64,000 bases of DNA from Bacteroidales bacterium (GTDB lineage: Bacteria > Bacteroidota > Bacteroidia > Bacteroidales > F082), in NCBI GenBank assembly GCA_019454985.1, contig JACFNF010000006.1, positions 62,001-126,000 on the forward strand, read 5' to 3'. Of this stretch, positions 15,644 to 24,241 are shown piece after piece (the first letter of the stretch is position 1; each line of letters starts with the position of its first letter). The notes below the pieces were generated by a model. It was not told where the DNA came from. It saw nothing but the letters and a program-made list of their open reading frames with translations, and did no database searches. Both the position numbers and the translations under genes were made by a program.

Positions 15644-18600
15644 TTATCTTCCGGTCAGCACAACCGGTTTCACGATGCTGTGGCTACCGCTTTGCAACAC
15701 CACATAATACAGCCCGGCGCTCAAATCTTCCGTTTCGGGCGAAACACATATTACACTGCCTTTGTTTCCGTAATAAGAGCTTGCGTTGAGCTGTCGTCCT
15801 TTGCCATCGAGCAATGCAAGCACAAATGGCCCGTCGGCTGAAGGTGTAACCTCCACCCTCATCCTGTCAGTAACGGGGTTAGGGCTTATCTTTATCAAAT
15901 AGCTTTCGGAAGTACGGCTTTCTTCAACTCCGGTATAAATCTTGATAGCCGGCAAAAGGATGTAATCCACCCATCCACAGTCGCTTCCGTTAGATACGCT
16001 GTAATCTTTTTCATAAGTCCAGCTAAAGGTGGTTGGACCTGCTTGCACGGGATAACTTGCAAAAGTCCACGGTTTGTCTCCCGAAACGCTTCCTTTCTGC
16101 ACGCCGTTGATGTAGAAACGGAGGAAGTCGTAATTATTTTCGCTCGACACCTTATAATAGAAAGAGAGGGTATCATCGAAGGCCACCTCGTAGGCCATGC
16201 TCATGGTGGAGTACTGACTATGGCCGATGGCGCCCGATCGTGCCGCATAACTGCCTTCGTAAGGTGATTGCGTGGTAATTGTCCAGGGGGCATTTCCAGC
16301 CATTGTCCAGTCGAAAAGGTCGAATCCTCCCGACTCAAAATTCTCGACAATGAGCGAAGTCATCAGCGTCAAGGTTTTGTTAAAGGTGAATCCGTTGTCG
16401 GCAGTGACGTTCAGTTGCAGCTCTATGGCCTGCATGGGGGGTGAAAGGATGCTGAGAGTTACCGGAAAGACAGCTTCCCACACCTCACCGGCCGGAAGCC
16501 ATCCAAAGGCTGCCGTGTTGGTCAGAATATTCAGGTCGGGATTAGGCGTTGTGAGCAGGGCCACAATCTGGCTCAGCTTGGCGCCGCCGGTGTTTTTCAG
16601 GCGCAAAACCAAATTGGCGGTCTCGCCCGGCTCAAGGATGCCGTTTTGGCCATCATTCACACTGAGGGTCAACACTTTAAGTTCAGGTGAAAAAACCGTC
16701 AGTTTGATGGGACGTGTCCAACTTCCTTCGGGAGCCGTCACCGTCAAGGCGGCATCGGCCTGATAACCATTGGGCAACTGCCCAACCGCCTGAAAATCAA
16801 AAATATCCGTCATGTCGAGCGAGTCGTTTTGAGCCAAAGCAGGCAGAGTCGCCGTAGATTCCTGAACGATAAAAGCCGCATCATCAATGCTCAGCGACAA
16901 AGTGGCAGGGCTCAGATTCTGAGCCGTCTTATTTTCGATGTGCATATCGAAACGGACGGCTTCACCGTGTTCGATGATATTGTCGCCGCCGGCATTGACC
17001 ACATAATCGAGTACGACACCGCGAACCTCGACCGGGATGGCCGCCACCGCACGCATATTGTCGCGGTCGTTCACCATGACTTCCAGCGTTTGACCAGGCA
17101 TATATTCTTCAATATAGGCCGTGAGAAGTCCGTTTTTGGTGAGTTTGACCTGATCATTGACTATAAGCGGACTAAACACATGATGTTGTCCGTTGATGGG
17201 GATAAAAGTTCCTGTTTTGTTGAGGATGATCATATTTTCGCCATCGCCGTTCGAGATTCCGGCAAAACGCGCAATATAATCAGCCACGATATGCGTCCCA
17301 TAAAAAAACTCGATGGTTCCGTCCTGATGCAATGTAGCCGCCATGCTCACCTCACCGTTACTCTGGCCATAGACCGACAGCTTCCAGCGCACCGTTACTC
17401 GATCGTCTTTCACTTCGGCCCAGATGCCATCGCCACTGCCCACATAAAATGGTTTCGACAGTGCAGGGGCAATGATTTTATTGCGAATCAGATAGGTTTT
17501 ACCGGCAATATAATAAGGCCATGTAACGAGCGAAGGTTCGAACATGATGAACCCGTCAACGGCCACATAGATTTTGTGAAATTTTTCACCGTAAAAAGGA
17601 AACTCAAATGGAAGTTCCACCTCGCCAACGCCGTCCTGGCTGCCCGAAACCTGCACCTGTGAGCCATTGATCAGCGGAAAAAGCGCTGTATTTTGCAAGG
17701 TATCATAGCGATAAAGCAAGTGCCAGTCGTAGGGCATGCTGCCATTCTGGGCGTGTAACTGTACGGCATTTTGTTCGTAAAGTGCAAACGGCTGAATGTT
17801 GGCAGTATCCACATTCACCTTGTTGAAATTGACGGCTGCCACCACTTTCACCATGGTGACGGTGTTGTTCTGAATGGGTAAAAGGAGAATGCCCGAAGGG
17901 ATTTCCACCACATTGCTGCTCGTATAATCCATCAGCGAAAAACTGTTGATGGTTCCCTGGGAGCTGTTGCCCGGATCGTCTTCCACCACCATAAAAAAGT
18001 ATGCCGCCTCCTGACCGGGCTCGACATATTCCAGCAGACTGTTCATATCCAATCCTATCTCGATGGTTGATCCCCCGGAGCTGCCCTGCATGGGTTTGTT
18101 ACCGCCCTGAAAATCGAACATCGGATATTGGTGCACATATTCGGGTTCAGTTGCTTGCGGGTCGGTGGCTACGCCCACCATCAATTTGAGTTTGTTGCGG
18201 CTGGGATAGGTCAGGGTTACCTTAGCCGTGAGTTTCGGGCGGTATTGTTCTTTGGCATTCACCACCATCACCTGGTTATTCCAGATTCCGCCTTCATTAG
18301 TTGCGTCGGCAAGGCTTTTGTACATCATATACGAATAGCCGTTGTCGCCCCAGTAACTTACATTGCCATAGGTATTTACCATTTTAAAACCGCCAATTTC
18401 CCAATCTCGCACATCCACTATTCCGTCGCCGTTGATGTCAATATCGTTGGTATATTGGCCATCGTTATTGTAATCCCAGCAAATATTGTCGTTGTAGCCG
18501 ACGATGGCCATGGCGTGGTTGGGTGAGCTACCCCATGAGGGGATCACACTTTTTCCGGCTTCGGGAGTTCCGGCCGGCAGAACAGCTGGCGGGCTGGTAA

Positions 18601-19234
18601 ACTGTGAATAAAACGAAGCCATACCGCCGGCAGCCGATCCATCGCCGTGATCGTAGATCCATTGCCGCAGGGTGTTGATGCCTTCCACCGTATTGGTACG
18701 GATGGCGTAGATGCCTCCTACCCTGTTTTGCATGGCGTTGTAGTATTTATCGTAGCCGGTCATCCAGCGCGAGGCACCACCGGTAGCCATTCCGCCATAG
18801 TCGGCCACATTGGGGTTTCCGGCTTCTTTCACAATCTCCATGCTCTCGAAATAGTTGATACCGGCATCGCTGCCTCCATTCAGGAAGTTATAGGTGAAAT
18901 GGGTGGCATAGCGGTTCTCGGGAAGACTGCCCTGAACACCGCGTTTGCTGTTGATTTCATACGAAAACATGATGCCAATGCTCGATGCTTGTCCACACTC
19001 TAAGCCTACCTGCGAAACCAGTGTAGGCATATATGGCAAGGCCGAATTGTCCACCGAAGAGGGCAGACTACGTTTCATGGCTGAAGCATCCATACGTAGC
19101 TCGGGAATGGCTTTCAAAGCTTCCATATCGGCCTTCGACAGAGGCCGCAGCGGGAGGATATTTTCGGTTTGCCCCCAGGCAGAAAGACCGGCAAAAAGGC
19201 AAAAACCGAAGAAAAGTCGCGAAAAAGCTCTCAT
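15644..19234 (-). CDS. Large secreted papain-like (C1) cysteine peptidase with T9SS sorting domain
   Basis: This is a 1196-residue exported protein. A signal peptide (residues 1-21, ending SAWGQ) is followed by a propeptide-like stretch and a C1-type peptidase domain: Q75 and C80 in VSQVGLECGQASS, H240 in SPNHAMAIVGYND and N287 in GGFKMVNTYGN supply the expected Gln, Cys, His and Asn. Between His and Asn lies an inserted calcium loop, DINGDGIVDVRD (266-277). The middle holds beta-rich adhesive or CARDB-like domains (ENKTAQNLSPATL, LKNTGGAKLSQI), then a carbohydrate- or jelly-roll-like domain, and the end is a type A T9SS sorting domain (ISPNPVTDRMRVEV ... LSAGLYYVVL). It is probably a surface or secreted protease for nutrient proteins. 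Confidence 0.82.
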   Translation of the reverse strand: MRAFSRLFFGFCLFAGLSAWGQTENILPLRPLSKADMEALKAIPELRMDASAMKRSLPSSVDNSALPYMPTLVSQVGLECGQASSIGIMFSYEINSKRGVQGSLPENRYATHFTYNFLNGGSDAGINYFESMEIVKEAGNPNVADYGGMATGGASRWMTGYDKYYNAMQNRVGGIYAIRTNTVEGINTLRQWIYDHGDGSAAGGMASFYSQFTSPPAVLPAGTPEAGKSVIPSWGSSPNHAMAIVGYNDNICWDYNNDGQYTNDIDINGDGIVDVRDWEIGGFKMVNTYGNVSYWGDNGYSYMMYKSLADATNEGGIWNNQVMVVNAKEQYRPKLTAKVTLTYPSRNKLKLMVGVATDPQATEPEYVHQYPMFDFQGGNKPMQGSSGGSTIEIGLDMNSLLEYVEPGQEAAYFFMVVEDDPGNSSQGTINSFSLMDYTSSNVVEIPSGILLLPIQNNTVTMVKVVAAVNFNKVNVDTANIQPFALYEQNAVQLHAQNGSMPYDWHLLYRYDTLQNTALFPLINGSQVQVSGSQDGVGEVELPFEFPFYGEKFHKIYVAVDGFIMFEPSLVTWPYYIAGKTYLIRNKIIAPALSKPFYVGSGDGIWAEVKDDRVTVRWKLSVYGQSNGEVSMAATLHQDGTIEFFYGTHIVADYIARFAGISNGDGENMIILNKTGTFIPINGQHHVFSPLIVNDQVKLTKNGLLTAYIEEYMPGQTLEVMVNDRDNMRAVAAIPVEVRGVVLDYVVNAGGDNIIEHGEAVRFDMHIENKTAQNLSPATLSLSIDDAAFIVQESTATLPALAQNDSLDMTDIFDFQAVGQLPNGYQADAALTVTAPEGSWTRPIKLTVFSPELKVLTLSVNDGQNGILEPGETANLVLRLKNTGGAKLSQIVALLTTPNPDLNILTNTAAFGWLPAGEVWEAVFPVTLSILSPPMQAIELQLNVTADNGFTFNKTLTLMTSLIVENFESGGFDLFDWTMAGNAPWTITTQSPYEGSYAARSGAIGHSQYSTMSMAYEVAFDDTLSFYYKVSSENNYDFLRFYINGVQKGSVSGDKPWTFASYPVQAGPTTFSWTYEKDYSVSNGSDCGWVDYILLPAIKIYTGVEESRTSESYLIKISPNPVTDRMRVEVTPSADGPFVLALLDGKGRQLNASSYYGNKGSVICVSPETEDLSAGLYYVVLQSGSHSIVKPVVLTGR

Positions 19235-19569
19235 GTATCTGATTTTTGTGCGCCAAAGATAAATATTCTGCTTGTTGGCAGCCCGGTCAGGTTCAATAAG
19301 TTTTGAAAAAAAATCACTCCTTTGGGTGCAGAAGAAGTTACGGCGTAAGCGTCTGGCTTATTAATCTTGATATGCTTTGAAGGTTGGAGGTTAATGAAAA
19401 AAAACAGAATAACAGCTAACGAGTCATGGTTTTGCAACGGGGTGTATTTTTAGTGCAAAATTCCAAAACGAAGAACCAAAATTCGAATACAGCATATAAG
19501 TTTCAATCGAAAGTGTTCACCCACTCTCTTAGAAAACTCTTGTTAGGGCTCGTTCTTCTTTCCGTCTGT
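19235..19569. other. Intergenic spacer between the cysteine peptidase and the AbiE relic
   Basis: These 335 bases are AT-rich and hold no gene I can support. The only recognisable element is the peptidase promoter at 19254-19261. The short words around 19413-19424 (AACAGCTAACGA) and 19540-19554 (TTGTTAGGGCTCGTT) are partly complementary but do not form a proper integron attC site. Confidence 0.5.
19254..19261 (-). promoter_or_regulatory. -7 element (TATCTTTG) for the cysteine peptidase gene
   Basis: On the minus strand TATCTTTG fits TAnnTTTG exactly and lies about 20 bases before the ATG at 19234. No clear -33 element is seen. Confidence 0.45.
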
Positions 19570-20679
19570 TTAGTTTGTCAGTAGCTTTACTGTCTGATAC
19601 CAATAAAAAAGTGCTTCGCCTTTTGCTACAAATTTTAGCCGTTTGTTTAGGAAATTGTAGGCCGTGTTCGTTATCATATAATCCATCAGAGGAATAGATT
19701 CATTGAATTTTTGTAATTCGTAAGTGTTTGTCAAAATAACGGAAGCCAAATATGCAGATTTTGCAGATGCAATTTGAGCTTCTAATATTTCAAATTTCCC
19801 GACAAAAACAAAATGTCTGAATTGGTTAATGCCTTTAATAATTTCTGAAAATCTGGCTTTTTCACTTTCGGTTTTTAAAATGTCTTTTTTTGCGATCAAC
19901 AATGAAGTTTCAATAATGTCGTATAGGACTTGTTCAAGCGATTTGATTTCACTTTTGGATCTTTATTGAATTTCAACTTTAGCAGTTTCCAAAAATGATT
20001 GTTTGAAAATGTTTATATCCGTTACTAAATCAAACAAGTAGCCGATATCAAATAGTTGTTTTAAAATCTCTTTTTCTTTTCCTACACTGTATGGAATACC
20101 AGTTGTATTGGGTGCAAATGCAGTGAGCTTATCTCCCAAAAGTGAATTGATGTCGGGTGTTGTAACCAAAATTCGATCATCATCCTGTAAAAGCCAATCT
20201 ATTTCCAATGGGATTGTAATCAATTTAGGATAATGATTTTCTGCAAACAAAATATCCAACAAAATTTCTCTTTCGGGATTAGAAATAACTTGTCCTGCTT
20301 GATTTTTAGTTGCAAAATTTGAATTGTAAATAAATTTATAATGTGCTTTCGGAATATCGCTTTGATAGCTTTGCCTTTCGTCAAATTCTATTCGGGTAAA
20401 AGCGCTTGTTTCTTCAATTTTTAAAAGGAATTTTTCTAATTCTTCTTTCCCAATCTTGGGATTAATAAGAACATCAATGTCCACCGAAAAACGTTTGGGT
20501 TCTTGCATCAACAAAATCAAACTCGTTCCGCCTTTGAAAATAAAATCTAAAACACTCAACTGCAACTACTCCAACAGATACAAAGCATAAATCATACTTT
20601 CCATTAAAGTTGGGTCTTTGCTGTATTTCTTTCTTTTTTCAGCAATCCATTCAGCTGAAAGTGTTTTTAGATCAATCAT
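19570..20679 (-). pseudogene. AbiEii-like nucleotidyltransferase toxin with two in-frame stops
   Basis: The minus-strand frame starts at an ATG (20677-20679) that overlaps the antitoxin stop by 8 bases. It reads 37 codons to a TAG (20566-20568), 200 codons to a TAA (19963-19965) and 130 more to the final stop, all in one frame. The middle block has AbiEii motifs: FKGGTSLILL with FSVDIDVLI (nucleotidyltransferase GGS...D.D), EILLDILFAE, DKLTAFAPNTTGIPY and QLFDIGYLFD. AbiEii enzymes are toxins that transfer nucleotides to tRNA acceptor ends or other targets and give phage resistance by growth arrest. The missing codons read best as CAG to TAG and CAA to TAA. The toxin is probably not made. The 110-codon tail (19570-19902) is its C-terminal helical part and not a separate gene. 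Confidence 0.72.
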
Positions 20680-21424
20680 TCAATATGTTTTTAGGAATAT
20701 CGGTTTTGTCTTTAAGGAAATTTTTCAAATCAACATCTTTTCTTCTGCGGTTAGCATAATGAACTAAGGTTGTAAAATCAATCGCATAACGATTGTAAGC
20801 CGTATTTATAATATGAATCAATTCACTCCCTTGAAAGGCAGCAAATAACTTTTTGTCGGAAAATAAATCAACAATCAACTTTTCAAGTGTTGTGGTCTGA
20901 ACTTCATCTATTTTTTGTAAAGGCGATTTTGTAACCAAAGGCAACAATACAATAGCGTTATCACTCTCATAAATATATCGTTCGATTTCTTTTTCTTTGG
21001 GTTGAATGAAAATATCACCTATTTTTTTTGTTTTCAAAAAATCATATACTGGTTCTAATGCTTCTCTTTCCATTTGCAGAATTGTGATATGTTTTGCAAG
21101 AACGTGAAGCATAAATTCACTTACAATTTGGGTAGTCCAAACACAAAACTTCAGCATTGGAAATTGTTTTTCAATACTTAAGTATATTATTTTGGTTGCT
21201 TTTTCAATGTTGGGTTTGAAAACAGGTTTAAAAGCAAGTGTAAAAAGTCCTTTTGAAATAGAACTGATAATCTGCTTTTTTTTCAGATTGTAGATGATCC
21301 ACCTGAAAGTTGTTTCTTTTAAATCGGGGTTAAATTCAGTATAAAAGGCATATAGCTCCTGTCGGGAAAAGGATTGTCTTTTTCCGAAACGTTTCCGTAG
21401 TTGTTCTATAATATCGTTTGCCAC
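20672..21424 (-). CDS. AbiEi-type antitoxin / transcription regulator
   Basis: This intact 250-residue protein lies directly upstream of the AbiEii-like toxin relic and overlaps it by 8 bases, the usual order of a type IV AbiE toxin-antitoxin pair. Residues 1-60 form a winged-helix-like start (QSFSRQELYAFY ... KKKQIISSISKGLFTLA) that in this group represses its own operon. The remainder (CVWTTQIVSEFML, LEKLIVDLFSDKKLF, ANRRRKDVDLKNFL) matches the AbiEi/DUF6577-like antitoxin body. It counters the toxin without forming a tight complex in known AbiE systems. Since the toxin gene here is broken, the antitoxin may persist as a simple regulator. AT content is higher than in the flanking genes, which fits horizontal transfer. 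Confidence 0.75.
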   Translation of the reverse strand: MANDIIEQLRKRFGKRQSFSRQELYAFYTEFNPDLKETTFRWIIYNLKKKQIISSISKGLFTLAFKPVFKPNIEKATKIIYLSIEKQFPMLKFCVWTTQIVSEFMLHVLAKHITILQMEREALEPVYDFLKTKKIGDIFIQPKEKEIERYIYESDNAIVLLPLVTKSPLQKIDEVQTTTLEKLIVDLFSDKKLFAAFQGSELIHIINTAYNRYAIDFTTLVHYANRRRKDVDLKNFLKDKTDIPKNILND

Positions 21425-21443
21425 CTCATTTTAGTTTACAGTG

Positions 21444-21451
21444 CAAAGATA
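21444..21451 (-). promoter_or_regulatory. -7 element (TATCTTTG) for the AbiE locus
   Basis: On the minus strand TATCTTTG fits TAnnTTTG and lies about 20 bases before the antitoxin ATG. The AT-rich sequence around it could also hold an operator for autoregulation; I saw no clear inverted repeat. Confidence 0.45.
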
Positions 21452-21533
21452 ATTAATTATCAAACAAAAGACAGCACATTGAAAAAAGTGGCAAATGTTG
21501 TATAATAAAGATTGAGCTGTAATGTCATTATTA

Positions 21534-21798
21534 TTTTTCCTTGGCTCTTCCTCCTTTTTCCTTGGCTCTGTGGTGTTTAGTGTTAAGCTGTTAATGGTCA
21601 GTTAAGGGTTAATAATGGAGTTAGCCCACTCATTATTCATTATTTTTTTCTCGCTGATTTAGGCTGATGAAAGGTGCGGATTTTCGCTGATTTTTATTTT
21701 TGATGTGTGATGCAGTTACCCATTATTCATAAAGCTTTGACACACTAGTCCATTAATCATTAATCATTATTCATTATTCATTATTTTCCCTTGGCTCT
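21534..21798. repeat. AT-rich spacer with dispersed short direct repeats
   Basis: The gap from 21425 to 21837 carries no gene. It contains three copies of a 15-base word, TTTTTCCTTGGCTCT (21534-21548, 21555-21569 and a one-base variant at 21784-21798). It also has CATTATTCATTATT-type runs at 21631-21644, 21721-21730 and 21751-21787, and two CGCTGATTT words (21652-21660, 21685-21693). Such spacers are common beside acquired genes in Bacteroidota. This one marks one edge of the AbiE locus. Confidence 0.6.
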
Positions 21799-21837
21799 TT
21801 GGTCTTTGGAACTTCAAGGATTCCAACTGCTTCAGAC

Positions 21838-22494
21838 TTATTCCCCAAACACGTATTGAATCAGGTTGGCGCCCATGCGCAGCGCCTTGAGCCGTGTTTC
21901 TTCCGAATCGTTGTGCACACGCGGGTCTTCCCACCCATCGCCGAGGTCACATTCGTAAGTATAGAAAACGACCAATCTTCCTTCGTGAAAGATGCCGAAA
22001 CCTTGCGCCCGTTTGTTGTCGTGAATGTGAATCTTGGGCAGACCGTCAGGAAAAAGAAAAGGTTTGGCATAGAGGGGATGGTTGGAAGGCAGCTCGACAA
22101 AAGTTTGGTCGGGAAACACTTTCTTCATCTGTTCACGGATGAAAGGGTCGAGACCGTAGTTGTCGTCAATATGCAGAAAACCACCGGATATCAGATAGTT
22201 ACGCAGATTTTCGGCTTCGCGCTCGTTGAACACCACATTGCCGTGCCCTGTCATGTGCACAAAAGGATAGTTGAAAATTTCCGGATTGTCGGGCTCAACC
22301 GTGGCAATTTCCTCGTTGATGGTGGTATTCAGGTTTTGGTTGCAGAACTTCACCAGGTTGGGCAGGCTCGTGGGGTTGGCATACCAGTCGCCGCCGCCGC
22401 GGTATTTGAGCAGGGCAATGCTCAGGCCATTTTGCGCCGAAAGCTGAGCAAAAGCGAAGAGGCTGAATATCAAGAGTAAAGCAATCTTTTTCAT
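21838..22494 (-). CDS. DUF4159-domain secreted protein
   Basis: This 218-residue protein has a clear signal peptide (KKIALLLIFSLFAFAQLSAQ). The mature part is a DUF4159 domain, a glutamine-amidotransferase-like flavodoxin fold of unknown function often found in Bacteroidota: YRGGGDWYANPTSLPNLVKF, FNYPFVHMTGHG, LRNYLISGGFLHIDDNYG and the late DPRVHND. It is probably periplasmic. Its ATG overlaps the rsmE stop (ATGA). Confidence 0.85.
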   Translation of the reverse strand: MKKIALLLIFSLFAFAQLSAQNGLSIALLKYRGGGDWYANPTSLPNLVKFCNQNLNTTINEEIATVEPDNPEIFNYPFVHMTGHGNVVFNEREAENLRNYLISGGFLHIDDNYGLDPFIREQMKKVFPDQTFVELPSNHPLYAKPFLFPDGLPKIHIHDNKRAQGFGIFHEGRLVVFYTYECDLGDGWEDPRVHNDSEETRLKALRMGANLIQYVFGE

Positions 22495-23201
22495 CGTGTA
22501 AGTTGGTTTACAACATGAAGGGTTTGAACGGCTGTCAGTGCAGCCGTTTCGGTGCGCAGACGGGCTTTGCCGAGGCTCACCGGCACAAACCCTGCCTTCA
22601 GGGCGCGCCCCGCTTCATCGCGGCTGAAATCGCCTTCGGGACCGATCAGCACAAGGCCGTCGCTTCCGGCCCGGTAAAGGTTGGCCAGATGATGGGTTAC
22701 TTCATCGTCAATCCAGGCGATGAAACCATCGCCGGAAAAGGGTTTTGCAATCAATTCGTCGAACGGAACAGGTGGATGCAACAAGGGCAGGCGCGATTTG
22801 AGCGACTGTTTCATGGCCGAAACGGCTATCTTCTCCAAACGTTCCATGTTCAGGCTGCGGCGCTCCGAATGTTGCGACACAAAAAAGCTGATTTCGTCCA
22901 CCCCTATTTCAGTGGCTTTTTCGACGAACCACTCCAAGCGGTCCATGTTTTTGGTTGGCGCTAAAGCCAAATGGAGCCGGAAACCCCAATGGTCGCTTCC
23001 CTGATAGCCCTGTTCAAGCTGAAGAACCGCCTTTTTAGGATGGACTTCGAACAGCCTTGCCTCGAAGAAAAGTCCTTGTCCGTTGGTTATCAACACCTTG
23101 TCGCCAACATCAAGGCGAAGCACACGCACCGCATGTTTCGACTCCTCTTCCGAAAGGATGATGGTGCCTGCAACGGCATCGGGGAGATAAAAAACCGGCA
23201 T
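22491..23201 (-). CDS. rsmE: 16S rRNA (uracil-1498-N3)-methyltransferase RsmE
   Basis: This SPOUT-class methyltransferase of 236 residues methylates N3 of U1498 in 16S rRNA. Family elements are FYLPD at the start, ESKHAVRVLRLDVGD, ALAPTKNMDRLEWFVEKATEIGVDEI, VSAMKQSLKSRLP and the SAM-knot motifs LIGPEGDFSRDEA and VSLGKARLRTETAALTAV. Two adjacent ATGs (23204 and 23201) are possible; the second gives the usual MPVFYLP start. Longer frames run into the lgt gene. It lies between lgt (13 bases upstream) and the DUF4159 gene in a minus-strand run. Confidence 0.93.
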   Translation of the reverse strand: MPVFYLPDAVAGTIILSEEESKHAVRVLRLDVGDKVLITNGQGLFFEARLFEVHPKKAVLQLEQGYQGSDHWGFRLHLALAPTKNMDRLEWFVEKATEIGVDEISFFVSQHSERRSLNMERLEKIAVSAMKQSLKSRLPLLHPPVPFDELIAKPFSGDGFIAWIDDEVTHHLANLYRAGSDGLVLIGPEGDFSRDEAGRALKAGFVPVSLGKARLRTETAALTAVQTLHVVNQLTR

Positions 23202-23214
23202 CATGGCGGAAATC

Positions 23215-24042
23215 TCAGGTGCTTTGCTGCTGTTTCCGGCCTCTGAGCCAGATGATGAGACCCGCCAGCACAAAAGGCACACTAAGCCATTGACCCATGT
23301 TGAGCATCATCGTTTCCTCGAAACCTACCTGCGGCTCTTTGAGAAACTCCACAAAGAAACGCGAGCCAAAGACGAGGATCAGAAACCATCCGAAAAGAAA
23401 ACCGGGCTGTTTTTCGCCGATCTCCCTCTTGAAATAACACCAAAGGAGAAAGAAAAAGGTGGCGAGATAGACCAGGGCTTCGTAAATCTGCGTGGGGTGG
23501 CGCGGGTCGGTACGCATTTCGGGGTTGTGGTCGCGGACAAAATAAAACCCCCAGGGCATGGTGGTGGCATGGCCATAAATCTCGGAGTTCATCAGGTTGC
23601 CGGTGCGGATGAGGAAGCCCGACAAAGCCACCACAATCACGATGCGGTCGAGAATCCAGATGAAAGGTTTTTGTTCTTTGCGGGCAAAGAAATACAGCGC
23701 CAGGATGATGCCTATGGCTGCGCCGTGGCTGGCCAGGCCGCCCTCCCACACTTTGAGAATCTCCACCGGATGCGCCAGATAGTATGAAGGTTCATAAAAA
23801 AGACAATGTCCCAGCCGCGCCCCTATCACCGTGGCGATGAGCATATAGGTAGAGAGGCGGTCGAGCACATCGCTGCCAATCTTCTCGCGCTGAAACACCT
23901 TTTGCATGATCACGTAGCCTAAGACGAACGAAAGTGCAAAAAGCAGGCCGTACCACCGCACCTCGTGCCCGCCGATGAGCGGAAGCCAGCCGGGGAACGA
24001 AAACATGACCGGGGAAACATCCCAAACGATGAATAGGGTCAT
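23215..24042 (-). CDS. lgt: Prolipoprotein diacylglyceryl transferase Lgt
   Basis: This 275-residue integral inner-membrane enzyme transfers diacylglycerol from phosphatidylglycerol to the lipobox cysteine of prolipoproteins. The markers are the early VRWYGLLFAL, the IGARLGHCLFYEPSYYLAHP segment with the essential Arg, GGLASHGAAIGI with the essential His, and RTGNLMNSEIYG followed by RHPTQIYEA. About seven transmembrane segments are evident. An alternative start at the Met 13 codons in is possible, but the first ATG sits just inside a good promoter at 24057-24064. Confidence 0.95.
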   Translation of the reverse strand: MTLFIVWDVSPVMFSFPGWLPLIGGHEVRWYGLLFALSFVLGYVIMQKVFQREKIGSDVLDRLSTYMLIATVIGARLGHCLFYEPSYYLAHPVEILKVWEGGLASHGAAIGIILALYFFARKEQKPFIWILDRIVIVVALSGFLIRTGNLMNSEIYGHATTMPWGFYFVRDHNPEMRTDPRHPTQIYEALVYLATFFFLLWCYFKREIGEKQPGFLFGWFLILVFGSRFFVEFLKEPQVGFEETMMLNMGQWLSVPFVLAGLIIWLRGRKQQQST

Positions 24043-24056
24043 AGGATTATTTTTTG

Positions 24057-24064
24057 CAAAGATA
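24057..24064 (-). promoter_or_regulatory. -7 element (TATCTTTG) for lgt
   Basis: On the minus strand TATCTTTG fits TAnnTTTG and lies 14 bases before the lgt ATG, so it probably drives lgt-rsmE-DUF4159. The -33 element is not clear. Confidence 0.45.
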
Positions 24065-24192
24065 GGAGATTCGAAAGTAGTATCCCATTTTGTGTGTAAT
24101 GAGTTCTTTTTCCAAACCCAAAGGTATTCATTTTTATTCCTATCGGGGATACAAACCGCAAAATTTTGTCTGTGCGGTGGTGGGTGGCGGGC

Positions 24193-24219
24193 AAAAAAAA
24201 ATCCGGTTAAACCGGATTT
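24193..24219 (-). terminator. Intrinsic terminator after the ompH pair
   Basis: The 9-base stem AAATCCGGT/ACCGGATTT with a 3-base loop (24199-24219) is followed on the minus strand by a run of Ts (24193-24200). It lies 22 bases downstream of the second OmpH gene and would end the bamA-ompH transcripts. Confidence 0.8.
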
Positions 24220-24241
24220 TTCTATGAATTGTATGCTGTTA

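Noticed and set aside
19410..19560. Possible integron attC site from AACAGCTAACGA and TTGTTAGGGCTCGTT.
   Set aside because: The two words are only partly complementary, lack a proper GTTRRRY/RYYYAAC pair, and no integrase or cassette array is present.
19570..19902. A separate 110-residue gene downstream of the nucleotidyltransferase.
   Set aside because: It starts at a TTG and continues the toxin frame across a TAA with no shift, so it is the C-terminal part of the broken toxin.
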